Origin: an uncultured Brachyspira sp.
GTDB lineage: Bacteria; Spirochaetota; Brachyspiria; Brachyspirales; Brachyspiraceae
Direction: 5' to 3'
DNA length: 6,306 nt
Assembly: GCA_934725525.1 (NCBI GenBank)
Contig: CAKVCG010000102.1
Span: 1-6,306 of the forward strand
Within the stretch, counting starts at the first letter, position 1; each line of letters starts with the position of its first letter. Shown piece after piece: positions 1-5,492 of the stretch. The position numbers and the translations under genes are program-made. A model generated the notes under the pieces. It worked only from the letters and a program-made list of their open reading frames with translations. It ran no database searches and was not told the origin of the DNA.

Positions 1-1239
1 AGAAGACATTTGCCTGACGAATTAAAAGACGAAGTCGCCCCTAAAAATATAATATTAATAGGACCTACGGGAGTCGGAAAAACTGAAATTGCAAGGAGAC
101 TTGCAAAACTTGTAAAAGCGCCGTTTATTAAAGTGGAAGCGACAAAATATACGGAAGTCGGATATGTAGGACGAGATGTGGAAAGTATGATTCGCGATTT
201 GGTTAATGCGGCGATATTCGATTTAAAATCCGCAATGATGAAAGATGTCGAAAAAGAGGCGACCGATATCGCTTTGGATAAACTTGTCAAGCTTCTTTTG
301 CCTTCCGTAAATTCCGTTAAAAAAGAAGAAGATTATTTAACGGAAAACGAAATGGAAAAAAAGAAAAACGCTAAAGAGCAGATGAAAATTAGAATCGCCA
401 ACGGAGATTTTGACGAAACTTATGTCGAGATAAAAGTTAGCGGAAATCAAAACAGAATGTTCGGAATAATTCCAGGAATGGGATTTGAAGAAAACGATAT
501 GATTCAATCTATGGTTGGAAGCATTATGCCCGTTAATAAGAAAAACAAAAGATTAAGAGTTAAAGAAGCTAAAAAATATTTGATAAGCGAGGCTTCGGAA
601 TCTCTTATAGATATGGAAAAAATAACTTCGGACGCTTTAAGCCTAACGGAAAATATGGGAATAATATTTTTGGACGAAATAGATAAAATAGCGAGCGGAA
701 ATAAGAGCGACCATGCGGATGTTGCAAGGCATGGAGTTCAAAGAGATTTGCTTCCTATAGTCGAAGGAACTACGGTAAATACGAAATACGGACCCGTGAA
801 AACCGACCATATTTTATTTATAGCGGCTGGAGCGTTTCATACAAATAAACCTTCGGATTTGATTCCAGAACTTCAAGGAAGATTTCCGATAAGAGTGGAA
901 TTAAAAGCTTTGTCAAAAGAAGATTTTAAAGATATTTTGGTTAATCCCAAAAACGCCATAACGAAACAATATCAGGAATTACTAAAAACAGAAGGAATCG
1001 CCATAGAATTTGAAGAAGAAGCTTTGGACTGCATCGCCGATTTGGCTTATAATATAAATACCAATATTGAAAACATAGGAGCAAGAAGACTTTATACGAT
1101 AATGGAAAAAGTTTTTGAGGAGATTTCGTTTACGGCGGACGAACATAAGGGAGAATTTATAAAAATTAAATCCGATAATATAAAAGAGGCTATGAAAGAT
1201 ATAGAGGAAAATAGAGATATTAGCAGATATATTTTATAA
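1..1239 (+). CDS. hslU: HslU, ATPase subunit of HslUV protease (5' partial)
   Basis: AAA+ unfoldase (ClpY) that forms hexameric rings, unfolds cytoplasmic proteins and feeds them to the HslV peptidase. The frame is open from base 1 and matches E. coli HslU from about residue 36, so about 35 N-terminal residues, including the conserved IIGQ segment, lie upstream; the TTG at 10 is not a real start. Numbering visible residues from base 1: Walker A GPTGVGKT at 21-28, pore-loop GYVG at 54-57, a charged HslU-specific I-domain around 75-195, Walker B LDEID at 224-228, the LQGRFPIRVEL segment with the likely arginine finger at R294, and sensor-2 GARR at 360-363. The C-terminus ISRYIL closely resembles the E. 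coli tail (LSRFIL) that docks into HslV. No frameshift or missing key residue is seen. hslV is often directly upstream of hslU, which would place it outside the window. Identification is very secure. Confidence 0.98.
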   Translation, partial: RRHLPDELKDEVAPKNIILIGPTGVGKTEIARRLAKLVKAPFIKVEATKYTEVGYVGRDVESMIRDLVNAAIFDLKSAMMKDVEKEATDIALDKLVKLLLPSVNSVKKEEDYLTENEMEKKKNAKEQMKIRIANGDFDETYVEIKVSGNQNRMFGIIPGMGFEENDMIQSMVGSIMPVNKKNKRLRVKEAKKYLISEASESLIDMEKITSDALSLTENMGIIFLDEIDKIASGNKSDHADVARHGVQRDLLPIVEGTTVNTKYGPVKTDHILFIAAGAFHTNKPSDLIPELQGRFPIRVELKALSKEDFKDILVNPKNAITKQYQELLKTEGIAIEFEEEALDCIADLAYNINTNIENIGARRLYTIMEKVFEEISFTADEHKGEFIKIKSDNIKEAMKDIEENRDISRYIL

Positions 1240-1272
1240 TTGACAATATCAAATTTTTTACTATATTATAAT
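1240..1272 (+). promoter_or_regulatory. Putative sigma-70 promoter for the hemerythrin gene
   Basis: A perfect TTGACA (1240-1245) begins immediately after the hslU stop codon. Three overlapping -10 candidates follow: TATATT at 1262-1267 (16-bp spacer), TATTAT at 1264-1269 (18 bp) and TATAAT at 1267-1272 (21 bp, too long). One of the first two is the likely partner. AT-rich DNA gives many chance -10 matches, so the -35 box is the stronger evidence. Confidence 0.6.
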
Positions 1273-1281
1273 CGGATAGCT

Positions 1282-1301
1282 TATTAATTTTACAATTAAT
1301 A
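1282..1301. repeat. AT-only inverted repeat in the hemerythrin leader
   Basis: Arms TATTAATT (1282-1289) and AATTAATA (1294-1301) are perfectly complementary around a 4-base TTAC spacer. The element lies just after the predicted transcription start and before the ribosome binding site at 1304-1309, an operator-like position. It has no G or C in the arms, so chance is a real alternative. Confidence 0.35.
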
Positions 1302-1316
1302 TTACGGAGTATTATT

Positions 1317-1799
1317 ATGGCAGATAATAGTAATGTCGATAATTTGACGATTGAAAACGACATCCGTGAAGATAATGTTTTTATAAAATGGAATCCTCTA
1401 TACGATACTAAACATAAAATTATAGACGAACAGCATAAAGAACTTGTAAATATAATAAACGACCTTTATTTGTCCACTATCGACCATAAAATCAATAAAA
1501 ACGAGGCTTTTATTAACGCTGCAAAAAGATGCATAGAATACGCCGATTACCATTTCAAAACGGAAGAGAAAATAATGGATATCATAAATTATTCGGACAC
1601 TGAAAATCATAAGGCTATGCATAAAAGTTTTTACGACGAGGTCGTTAGTCAAATAAAGAGCTATCAGGAAGGACAACCTTTCATCGCAAATAAACTTGTA
1701 AAATTTCTCAAAGATTGGCTTTTGGAACATATAGCTTTTAGAGATAAGATATTTGTGGAAGAGTTAATGCGGGTTTTGAAAAATAGAGAAGGCAAATAA
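1317..1799 (+). CDS. Bacteriohemerythrin (di-iron oxygen-binding protein)
   Basis: Single-domain hemerythrin of 160 residues, expected to be a cytoplasmic four-helix bundle that binds O2 reversibly at a non-haem di-iron centre. All seven iron ligands of the family are visible: H40 in DEQHKEL, H79 and E83 in HxxxE, H98 and H102 in HxxxH, and H138 and D143 in HxxxxD. W25 matches the tryptophan that usually opens the domain. The ~20 residues before it form an acidic, polar extension. The ATG start is supported by ACGGAG at 1304-1309 with a 7-base spacing. No methyl-accepting or other signalling domain is fused, so a role in O2 storage, delivery or scavenging, or possibly NO or iron handling, is more likely than chemotaxis. 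It appears monocistronic, with its own promoter and another promoter after it. The family call is firm; the physiological role is inferred. Confidence 0.95.
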   Translation: MADNSNVDNLTIENDIREDNVFIKWNPLYDTKHKIIDEQHKELVNIINDLYLSTIDHKINKNEAFINAAKRCIEYADYHFKTEEKIMDIINYSDTENHKAMHKSFYDEVVSQIKSYQEGQPFIANKLVKFLKDWLLEHIAFRDKIFVEELMRVLKNREGK

Positions 1800-1849
1800 T
1801 TATTAATTTTTTAATTCTATAAAAATTATTATAAAATAATAATAATATT

Positions 1850-1878
1850 TTGCATTTTTATCTTAAATAACCTATAAT
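1850..1878 (+). promoter_or_regulatory. Putative sigma-70 promoter for lnt and the lipoprotein genes
   Basis: TTGCAT (1850-1855) and a perfect TATAAT (1873-1878) are separated by the optimal 17 bp. Transcription would begin near 1885, leaving a leader of about 30 bases with the AGGAA at 1901-1905. A second TATAAT at 1894-1899 would place the start inside the ribosome binding site and is less likely. Confidence 0.6.
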
Positions 1879-1900
1879 CTTTTATAAAACTTTTATAATT

Positions 1901-1905
1901 AGGAA
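1901..1905 (+). promoter_or_regulatory. Ribosome binding site deciding the GTG start of lnt
   Basis: AGGAA lies 8 bases before the GTG at 1914. The hydrophobic first membrane segment starts a few codons later, so this GTG is the natural start. Confidence 0.7.
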
Positions 1906-1913
1906 ATTTATAA

Positions 1914-3986
1914 GTGTCTAAAAAAAATTCGCATATTTTGGGAATAATCATATTATCCATATTAAGCGCGTTACTATTAATTCCCGCATTCCCGCCGTTA
2001 AATCTTTTTCCAATGTCTTTTATAGCTTTAGCGCCTTTAAATATAATTATTTATAGAGCGAATAAAATCAGATATTATATACTCTCTTCCTCTATATTTG
2101 TCCTCGTATTTTTCGGTTATTTGCTTATGTGGGTATCGGCTTTCATGCTGAAAGAAACCGAGGCCGCCGTAGCGTTTTTAACTTTATTTACAATTCTATT
2201 TTTACTCGTTCTTTTATTTTATTTGCCAGCGATGTTGTTAAGCGGTTTTATATCGAAACGACTTCCGCAATTTAGATTTATAGCCATTCCGATAATATTT
2301 ACTTTTATGGAATATATGCGAAATGTCGGATTTTTAGGTTTTCCTTGGGGAATAATAGGATATTCTCAATGGAATTTTTTACCTTTTATTCAAATATCCG
2401 ACACAATCGGACTTTTGGGTATAAGTTTTTTTATTTATTTCACAAACGCAGCTATAAGCCATTATTTTCTTTTATACGCCGATAAAATAGATATTAAAAA
2501 AGATAAAAAAAATTATTTGCCCGCAATAATATTGGTTTCTTCTTTAGCGTTTATTTTAATTTACGGAATTGCAAAATTAAATTTGGAAGAATCGAAAAGA
2601 GCGAGAGCTAATAAAACGAAAATAGCTTTGATACAAAAATCTTTCGACCCAAATAATTATTGGAATGAAATATATACTGGAGAGCCTTACAGAAGAAATT
2701 CTGGGGGAATTCAAGGTTTTGCGGAAAATTTTTTGCTCAAATCGGATAAATTCAAAAGCGAAGAGCCTCCAGATGGAGTTACTCAAAACGGGACAATTTC
2801 GGTAAAGAGAGTGGCAAATTTGGCGAGAGATTCCGCGTTATCGCAGCCCTCTTTAATCGTTTATCCAGAATCTGTCACTATGGATTCTTACGGTTTTTAT
2901 TTTAATAGGAATAAAGAATTATACGAATACGGGTTGGCTTCCAATTCCACATATCCCGCGATTTACAATACTTTTATTTTATACGATATGATAAGAGCCA
3001 CTCAAACCTATCATCTTTTGGGAACTCCCATAATAAAAGAAAATACGAACGAAAACGCTTATAACAATTACGAATATTATAACGGAATGGAATTTATAGA
3101 TTATAGAGGCGAAGTGCTTGACGAATATTCCAAAATGAAACTCGTTCCTGGCGGAGAGGCGTATCCTTTTCAAGATAGCGAATTTCTTTTAAATACTTTT
3201 CCTTTTAAGAATATTATTAATTTTATGTATCAGCAATTCGATAAAGCGGGAGCGAGCAAATGGAATAGAGGGAAAAAAATAACCGTTTTCAATCATCCGA
3301 GAGGCTACACTTTTTCGGGGCTTATTTGTTATGAAAGCGCGTTCGGAGATTTTGTAAGACAATTTGCCTATAACGGAGCGGAAACTTTGGCGGTAATAAC
3401 GGAAGACGCTTGGTCTTACAGCGATGAATCTTTACTTCAACATTTTTATATGTCGGTATTCAGAGCCATAGAAAATAGAAGAGATTTGGTTCATAACGGC
3501 AATTCGGGAGTGACGGGACATATTTCAAGCTCTGGAAAAGTTATATCGACAATTCCTTTTTGGCAGCCCGATTATATGATAGCGAATGTTGCCTTGAATA
3601 ATAAAATAACGATATACACAAGATTCGGAGAATGGTTCGTTTGGATTTGTTTTATCTCGATATTCGTATTAATATTTTTTTCTACAAAAAAAGATTTTAT
3701 AAGATTTAAAATTCGCTTAAATAAAAAAATATTATGCATAATATCAAAAAAAAGCAAAGTTGAAAATAATAAACCTTCTGGCGTAAAAATTCATTCGTAT
3801 ATAAATAACGATAATGCCGAAGAGTTGCCGAGTCTGGACGATATAGAAGATTCTATAAAAAATTTAAAAATGGAAAAAAAGAAAGAAGAAAGCCATTATA
3901 ATATATTTGACGAGCTTAAATCCGATATATACTCGGCTTTAGACGACATTATGGATGAAAATAACGAAAAAAAACATAGGAATTAA
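1914..3986 (+). CDS. lnt: Apolipoprotein N-acyltransferase with C-terminal extension
   Basis: Inner-membrane enzyme that adds the third acyl chain to the N-terminal cysteine of diacylated lipoproteins, the last step after Lgt and LspA. About seven hydrophobic segments occur in the first 220 residues, including the family-typical GFPWGIIGYSQ at 142-152. A nitrilase-fold periplasmic domain follows, then a last membrane helix near 574-590. The catalytic triad is present: E319 in YPES, K407 in YSKMKLVPGGE and C472 in ICYE. E415, Y473, E474 and W500 (TEDAW, usually NDAW) match other conserved positions. At 690 residues it is much longer than E. coli Lnt (512). The extra length comes from ~30 residues before E319, smaller expansions around K407, and a ~100-residue charged tail predicted to be cytoplasmic. 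It starts at GTG and is probably translationally coupled to the next gene, whose AGGAA overlaps its last codons. Confidence 0.95.
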   Translation: MSKKNSHILGIIILSILSALLLIPAFPPLNLFPMSFIALAPLNIIIYRANKIRYYILSSSIFVLVFFGYLLMWVSAFMLKETEAAVAFLTLFTILFLLVLLFYLPAMLLSGFISKRLPQFRFIAIPIIFTFMEYMRNVGFLGFPWGIIGYSQWNFLPFIQISDTIGLLGISFFIYFTNAAISHYFLLYADKIDIKKDKKNYLPAIILVSSLAFILIYGIAKLNLEESKRARANKTKIALIQKSFDPNNYWNEIYTGEPYRRNSGGIQGFAENFLLKSDKFKSEEPPDGVTQNGTISVKRVANLARDSALSQPSLIVYPESVTMDSYGFYFNRNKELYEYGLASNSTYPAIYNTFILYDMIRATQTYHLLGTPIIKENTNENAYNNYEYYNGMEFIDYRGEVLDEYSKMKLVPGGEAYPFQDSEFLLNTFPFKNIINFMYQQFDKAGASKWNRGKKITVFNHPRGYTFSGLICYESAFGDFVRQFAYNGAETLAVITEDAWSYSDESLLQHFYMSVFRAIENRRDLVHNGNSGVTGHISSSGKVISTIPFWQPDYMIANVALNNKITIYTRFGEWFVWICFISIFVLIFFSTKKDFIRFKIRLNKKILCIISKKSKVENNKPSGVKIHSYINNDNAEELPSLDDIEDSIKNLKMEKKKEESHYNIFDELKSDIYSALDDIMDENNEKKHRN
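3684..3983 (+). other. Charged C-terminal tail of Lnt
   Basis: Residues 591-690 follow the last membrane helix. A basic stretch (591-620) comes first, then an acidic, helix-prone part with two similar segments: LPSLDDIEDSIKNL around 638-651 and FDELKSDIYSALDDIMDE around 665-682. The spacing of hydrophobic residues suggests amphipathic helices or a short coiled coil. By Lnt topology it should lie in the cytoplasm. Typical Lnt proteins end soon after the last helix. No known domain is recognised. Confidence 0.6.
3978..3982 (+). promoter_or_regulatory. Ribosome binding site of the first lipoprotein gene, inside the lnt end
   Basis: AGGAA overlaps the last sense codons of lnt and lies 11 bases before the ATG at 3994. 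It supports that ATG over the in-frame ATG at 3955 and suggests translational coupling with lnt. Confidence 0.55.
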
Positions 3987-3993
3987 ACTTATA

Positions 3994-4485
3994 ATGAAAA
4001 AAACATTTATAATATTATTAGCAATTCTATTTATTATAAACTCTTGCAGTAAAAACTATGATTCAAATTCCGAATTCGGAATTTATGAATTTGAAAAATA
4101 TATTTCAAAACTGGCTGCAAATAAAGACACTTTGGAGTTTACCTCAAATTTTATTTTGAATTTGGACAAAGATTTAATTGAAAAAATAACTCAAATGAAT
4201 GTTATATACGAACTCTCGCCCGTAGAAATAATAGAATCGATAAAAAATAGAGGCTATTTATATCAAAGAATTTTTTCGGATAACGAAAACGCTCTTTGCA
4301 ACTATTTGCCGAAAGAAGGCGGGTATTACGATGTAAGCGTCACATACAGAAAATACAAAGATATAAGCGTAGCGCAAATAGAATATCCATCGTTTAATGT
4401 AATCTCAAAAAATTCTATGGAGTTTGTGGCCATATATTTAGATGGAAAATGGAATCTCGTTACGATTAATTTTTTTAATATTTAA
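3994..4485 (+). CDS. Putative lipoprotein of unknown function
   Basis: This 163-residue protein starts with a lipoprotein signal peptide: two lysines, a hydrophobic stretch (residues 4-15) and a relaxed lipobox INSC with the acylated cysteine at C18, typical of spirochaetes. The mature part (~145 residues) looks like an N-terminal helical half followed by strand-like segments, ending in a YLDGKWNLVTI motif. No family is recognised. The ATG at 3994 is preferred because the in-frame ATG at 3955 overlaps lnt by 32 bases and would add 13 polar residues before the signal peptide. It begins 7 bases after the lnt stop, so it is almost certainly co-transcribed with lnt, whose product would N-acylate it. 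Its ending resembles that of the next gene's product, so the two may be distant paralogues. Confidence 0.8.
   Translation: MKKTFIILLAILFIINSCSKNYDSNSEFGIYEFEKYISKLAANKDTLEFTSNFILNLDKDLIEKITQMNVIYELSPVEIIESIKNRGYLYQRIFSDNENALCNYLPKEGGYYDVSVTYRKYKDISVAQIEYPSFNVISKNSMEFVAIYLDGKWNLVTINFFNI
4065..4084. repeat. Perfect 20-bp palindrome within the first lipoprotein gene
   Basis: The half-site AAATTCCGAA (4065-4074) is followed directly by its exact reverse complement TTCGGAATTT (4075-4084). In RNA it would form an 8-bp stem with an AAUU loop. ATTC at 4061-4064 and GAAT at 4087-4090 can extend it across a 2-base bulge. It encodes residues just after the lipidated cysteine. Confidence 0.8.
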
Positions 4486-4513
4486 AATTAAAAAAGGAAT
4501 ATTACTTATACTA

Positions 4514-4927
4514 ATGAATAAAATTATTTTGGCTTTAATTCTTTCTATATTTTGTTTGTCATGTTTTGAAGATTTGAATACGATAAAAAAAGAAAATCTA
4601 TTTATTTTTTACGAAGAAATGAAAAACGAAATATTAAAAGAAAATATCGATTGGATAGAAAAAAGATTAACTGAAAAAAATTCCGAATACTTAAAATATA
4701 TATTAATCGAAAATAACGACTCTATAAAAAATTTAATTGTATCCGAAGTCGGCGAATATTCGGCGACAATCAATTTTATTATAGGCGACAATGCCAACCC
4801 TAACAGAGGATATTATATAATAAGAAATACTCAATACTCGCCGACTTATTATTATATAAGATTGATAAACGAAGATTCGACTAAATGGAAAATTGAAAGT
4901 ATAGATAAATTGCCGAAAAATAAATAG
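4514..4927 (+). CDS. Small putative lipoprotein of unknown function
   Basis: This 137-residue protein has a signal peptide (K3, hydrophobic residues 4-15) and a lipobox ending LSC, with the acylated cysteine at C17. The mature part (~121 residues) starts with a charged helical region (ENLFIFYEEMKNEI, then WIEKRL) and continues as a Tyr-rich strand-like region, ending with STKWKIESIDKL. It is not recognised as any named family. The ATG at 4514 is chosen because the signal peptide begins there; the in-frame ATG at 4442 would overlap the previous gene by 44 bases. The nearest AGGAA (4495-4499) is 14 bases away, which is long, so translation may be weak or coupled. It lies 28 bases after the previous gene and is probably the last gene of the lnt transcript. 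Its stop directly abuts that of the opposing EIIA gene. Confidence 0.78.
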   Translation: MNKIILALILSIFCLSCFEDLNTIKKENLFIFYEEMKNEILKENIDWIEKRLTEKNSEYLKYILIENNDSIKNLIVSEVGEYSATINFIIGDNANPNRGYYIIRNTQYSPTYYYIRLINEDSTKWKIESIDKLPKNK

Positions 4928-4943
4928 CTAATTTCTTATTTTT
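4916..4943. terminator. Possible weak bidirectional terminator between convergent genes
   Basis: AAAAATAA (4916-4923) and TTATTTTT (4936-4943) are complementary around a 12-base loop that holds both stop codons. Each strand gives an A-rich arm, a loop and a T-rich arm, so it could act in both directions. The stem is all A-T pairs, so stability is doubtful. Confidence 0.3.
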
Positions 4944-5401
4944 TTATCTAAAAAATATTTAATAATATCTTCTTTTGTATTAAAAGTCCTAATATTATCC
5001 GCCACTATCCCGTCTTCCTCGCTTCCAAATATTTCTAAAATATCGGACATCGTTTCTATATGAGAATAGTTGTCCACAGCCGCTAATCCTATTAAACAAT
5101 AAATAGGATTATTCGAATGATTTTCAAAATTGACCCCGTTTTTTATTATAAGTAAACTCAAACCAGTTTTAAAAACTCCATACTCTCTTTTAGCATGAGG
5201 CATAGCCAAACCTTTTCCTATAAGATAATAAAAATTATATTCCTTTCCAGAAGTTATTACATTATCAATATATTTTTTATCAATATATTTTTTATTTAAT
5301 AAAGGTTCAAAGCATTTTTTTACGGCTTCTTGCCAATTAACGCAGCTTTCTATAATATTAATAGAATCGGCTTCTTTTAAAATATCTACAAATCCCGCCA
5401 A
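4928..5401 (-). CDS. PTS EIIA component, type-2 (fructose/mannitol-like; ascorbate UlaC-like)
   Basis: Cytoplasmic phosphocarrier of the sugar phosphotransferase system: it takes phosphate from HPr on a histidine and passes it to EIIB. The 157 residues match a whole stand-alone EIIA type-2 domain. Family features in order are WQEAVKKC near 23-30, KKYIDKKYIDNVI near 37-49, GLAMPHAK with the active histidine H69, a GVFKTGLSLL segment closely matching UlaC/SgaA, and GLAAVDNYSHIE with the second conserved histidine H114. The LAMPH wording and GVxKTG segment favour the ascorbate-type group over mannitol or fructose EIIA or the nitrogen-PTS protein PtsN, but the sugar cannot be decided here. No EIIB or EIIC is in view. 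The TTG start is backed by AAGAGG 6 bases before it; the next in-frame Met (67) is at the active site. It follows the transketolase gene by 74 bases, probably in one operon. Confidence 0.9.
   Translation of the reverse strand: MAGFVDILKEADSINIIESCVNWQEAVKKCFEPLLNKKYIDKKYIDNVITSGKEYNFYYLIGKGLAMPHAKREYGVFKTGLSLLIIKNGVNFENHSNNPIYCLIGLAAVDNYSHIETMSDILEIFGSEEDGIVADNIRTFNTKEDIIKYFLDKKIRN
5264..5293. repeat. Perfect 15-bp tandem duplication within the EIIA gene
   Basis: Two identical adjacent 15-base units, ATCAATATATTTTTT, lie at 5264-5278 and 5279-5293. In the gene they encode KKYID twice in a row. The unit is a multiple of three, so gain or loss of a copy would keep the frame. Confidence 0.85.
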
Positions 5402-5406
5402 AATTT

Positions 5407-5413
5407 ACCTCTT
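5407..5413 (-). promoter_or_regulatory. Ribosome binding site deciding the TTG start of EIIA
   Basis: The minus strand reads AAGAGGT, a strong Shine-Dalgarno; its AAGAGG core (5413-5408) lies 6 bases before the TTG at 5401. It is complementary to ACCTCTT on the same strand (5470-5464), so it could be masked by upstream RNA. Confidence 0.75.
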
Positions 5414-5463
5414 TTATATTCGCTATAAATTCAGCTCGACTTTATCGAATCATACATTAGTAT

Positions 5464-5492
5464 AAGAGGTTAAAATTATTTCAAAACCTCTT
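5464..5492 (-). promoter_or_regulatory. Hairpin at the transketolase 3' end, with an anti-Shine-Dalgarno arm
   Basis: On the minus strand AAGAGGTT (5492-5485, inside the last transketolase codons) pairs perfectly over 8 bp with AACCTCTT (5471-5464, just after the stop), with a 13-base loop containing the stop codon. No T-run follows, so it is not a normal intrinsic terminator. The second arm can alternatively pair with the EIIA ribosome binding site at 5413-5407. Confidence 0.4.

Noticed and set aside
89..106. 7-bp hairpin with a GAGA tetraloop in hslU (TTGCAAG, CTTGCAA)
   Set aside because: It lies in the highly conserved IARRLAKL coding segment just after Walker A, so codon constraint and chance explain it.
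1398..1730. 110-codon open frame on the minus strand opposite the hemerythrin gene
   Set aside because: It lies fully within a gene with all seven iron ligands; its hydrophobic Phe-rich product is typical of the reverse strand of AT-rich coding DNA, and no ribosome binding site is evident.
1800..1850. Possible terminator after the hemerythrin gene (for example TAATTTTT 1804-1811 with AAAAATTA 1821-1828, or ATTATTAT 1825-1832 with ATAATAAT 1836-1843)
   Set aside because: Stems are short and all A-T, with no clean T-run; such pairings are expected by chance in this AT-only stretch.
3729..3744. Perfect 16-bp palindrome (ATATTATG with CATAATAT) in the lnt tail region
   Set aside because: Almost all A/T; about 0.3 such palindromes are expected by chance in a window of this length and composition, so it is not notable.
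2577..3757. Three minus-strand open frames (61-69 codons) opposite lnt
   Set aside because: All are inside the well-supported lnt gene, biased in composition and without recognisable motifs; they are shadows.
3955..3993. Upstream in-frame ATG for the first lipoprotein gene
   Set aside because: It would overlap lnt by 32 bases and put 13 polar residues ahead of the signal peptide; the ATG at 3994 has a ribosome binding site and a proper signal peptide.
4442..4513. Upstream in-frame ATG for the second lipoprotein gene
   Set aside because: It would overlap the previous gene by 44 bases and spoil the signal peptide that begins at the ATG at 4514.
4609..4797. 62-codon minus-strand open frame opposite the second lipoprotein gene
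   Set aside because: Overlaps a gene with a clear signal peptide; Ser/Phe/Ile-rich product with no family features.
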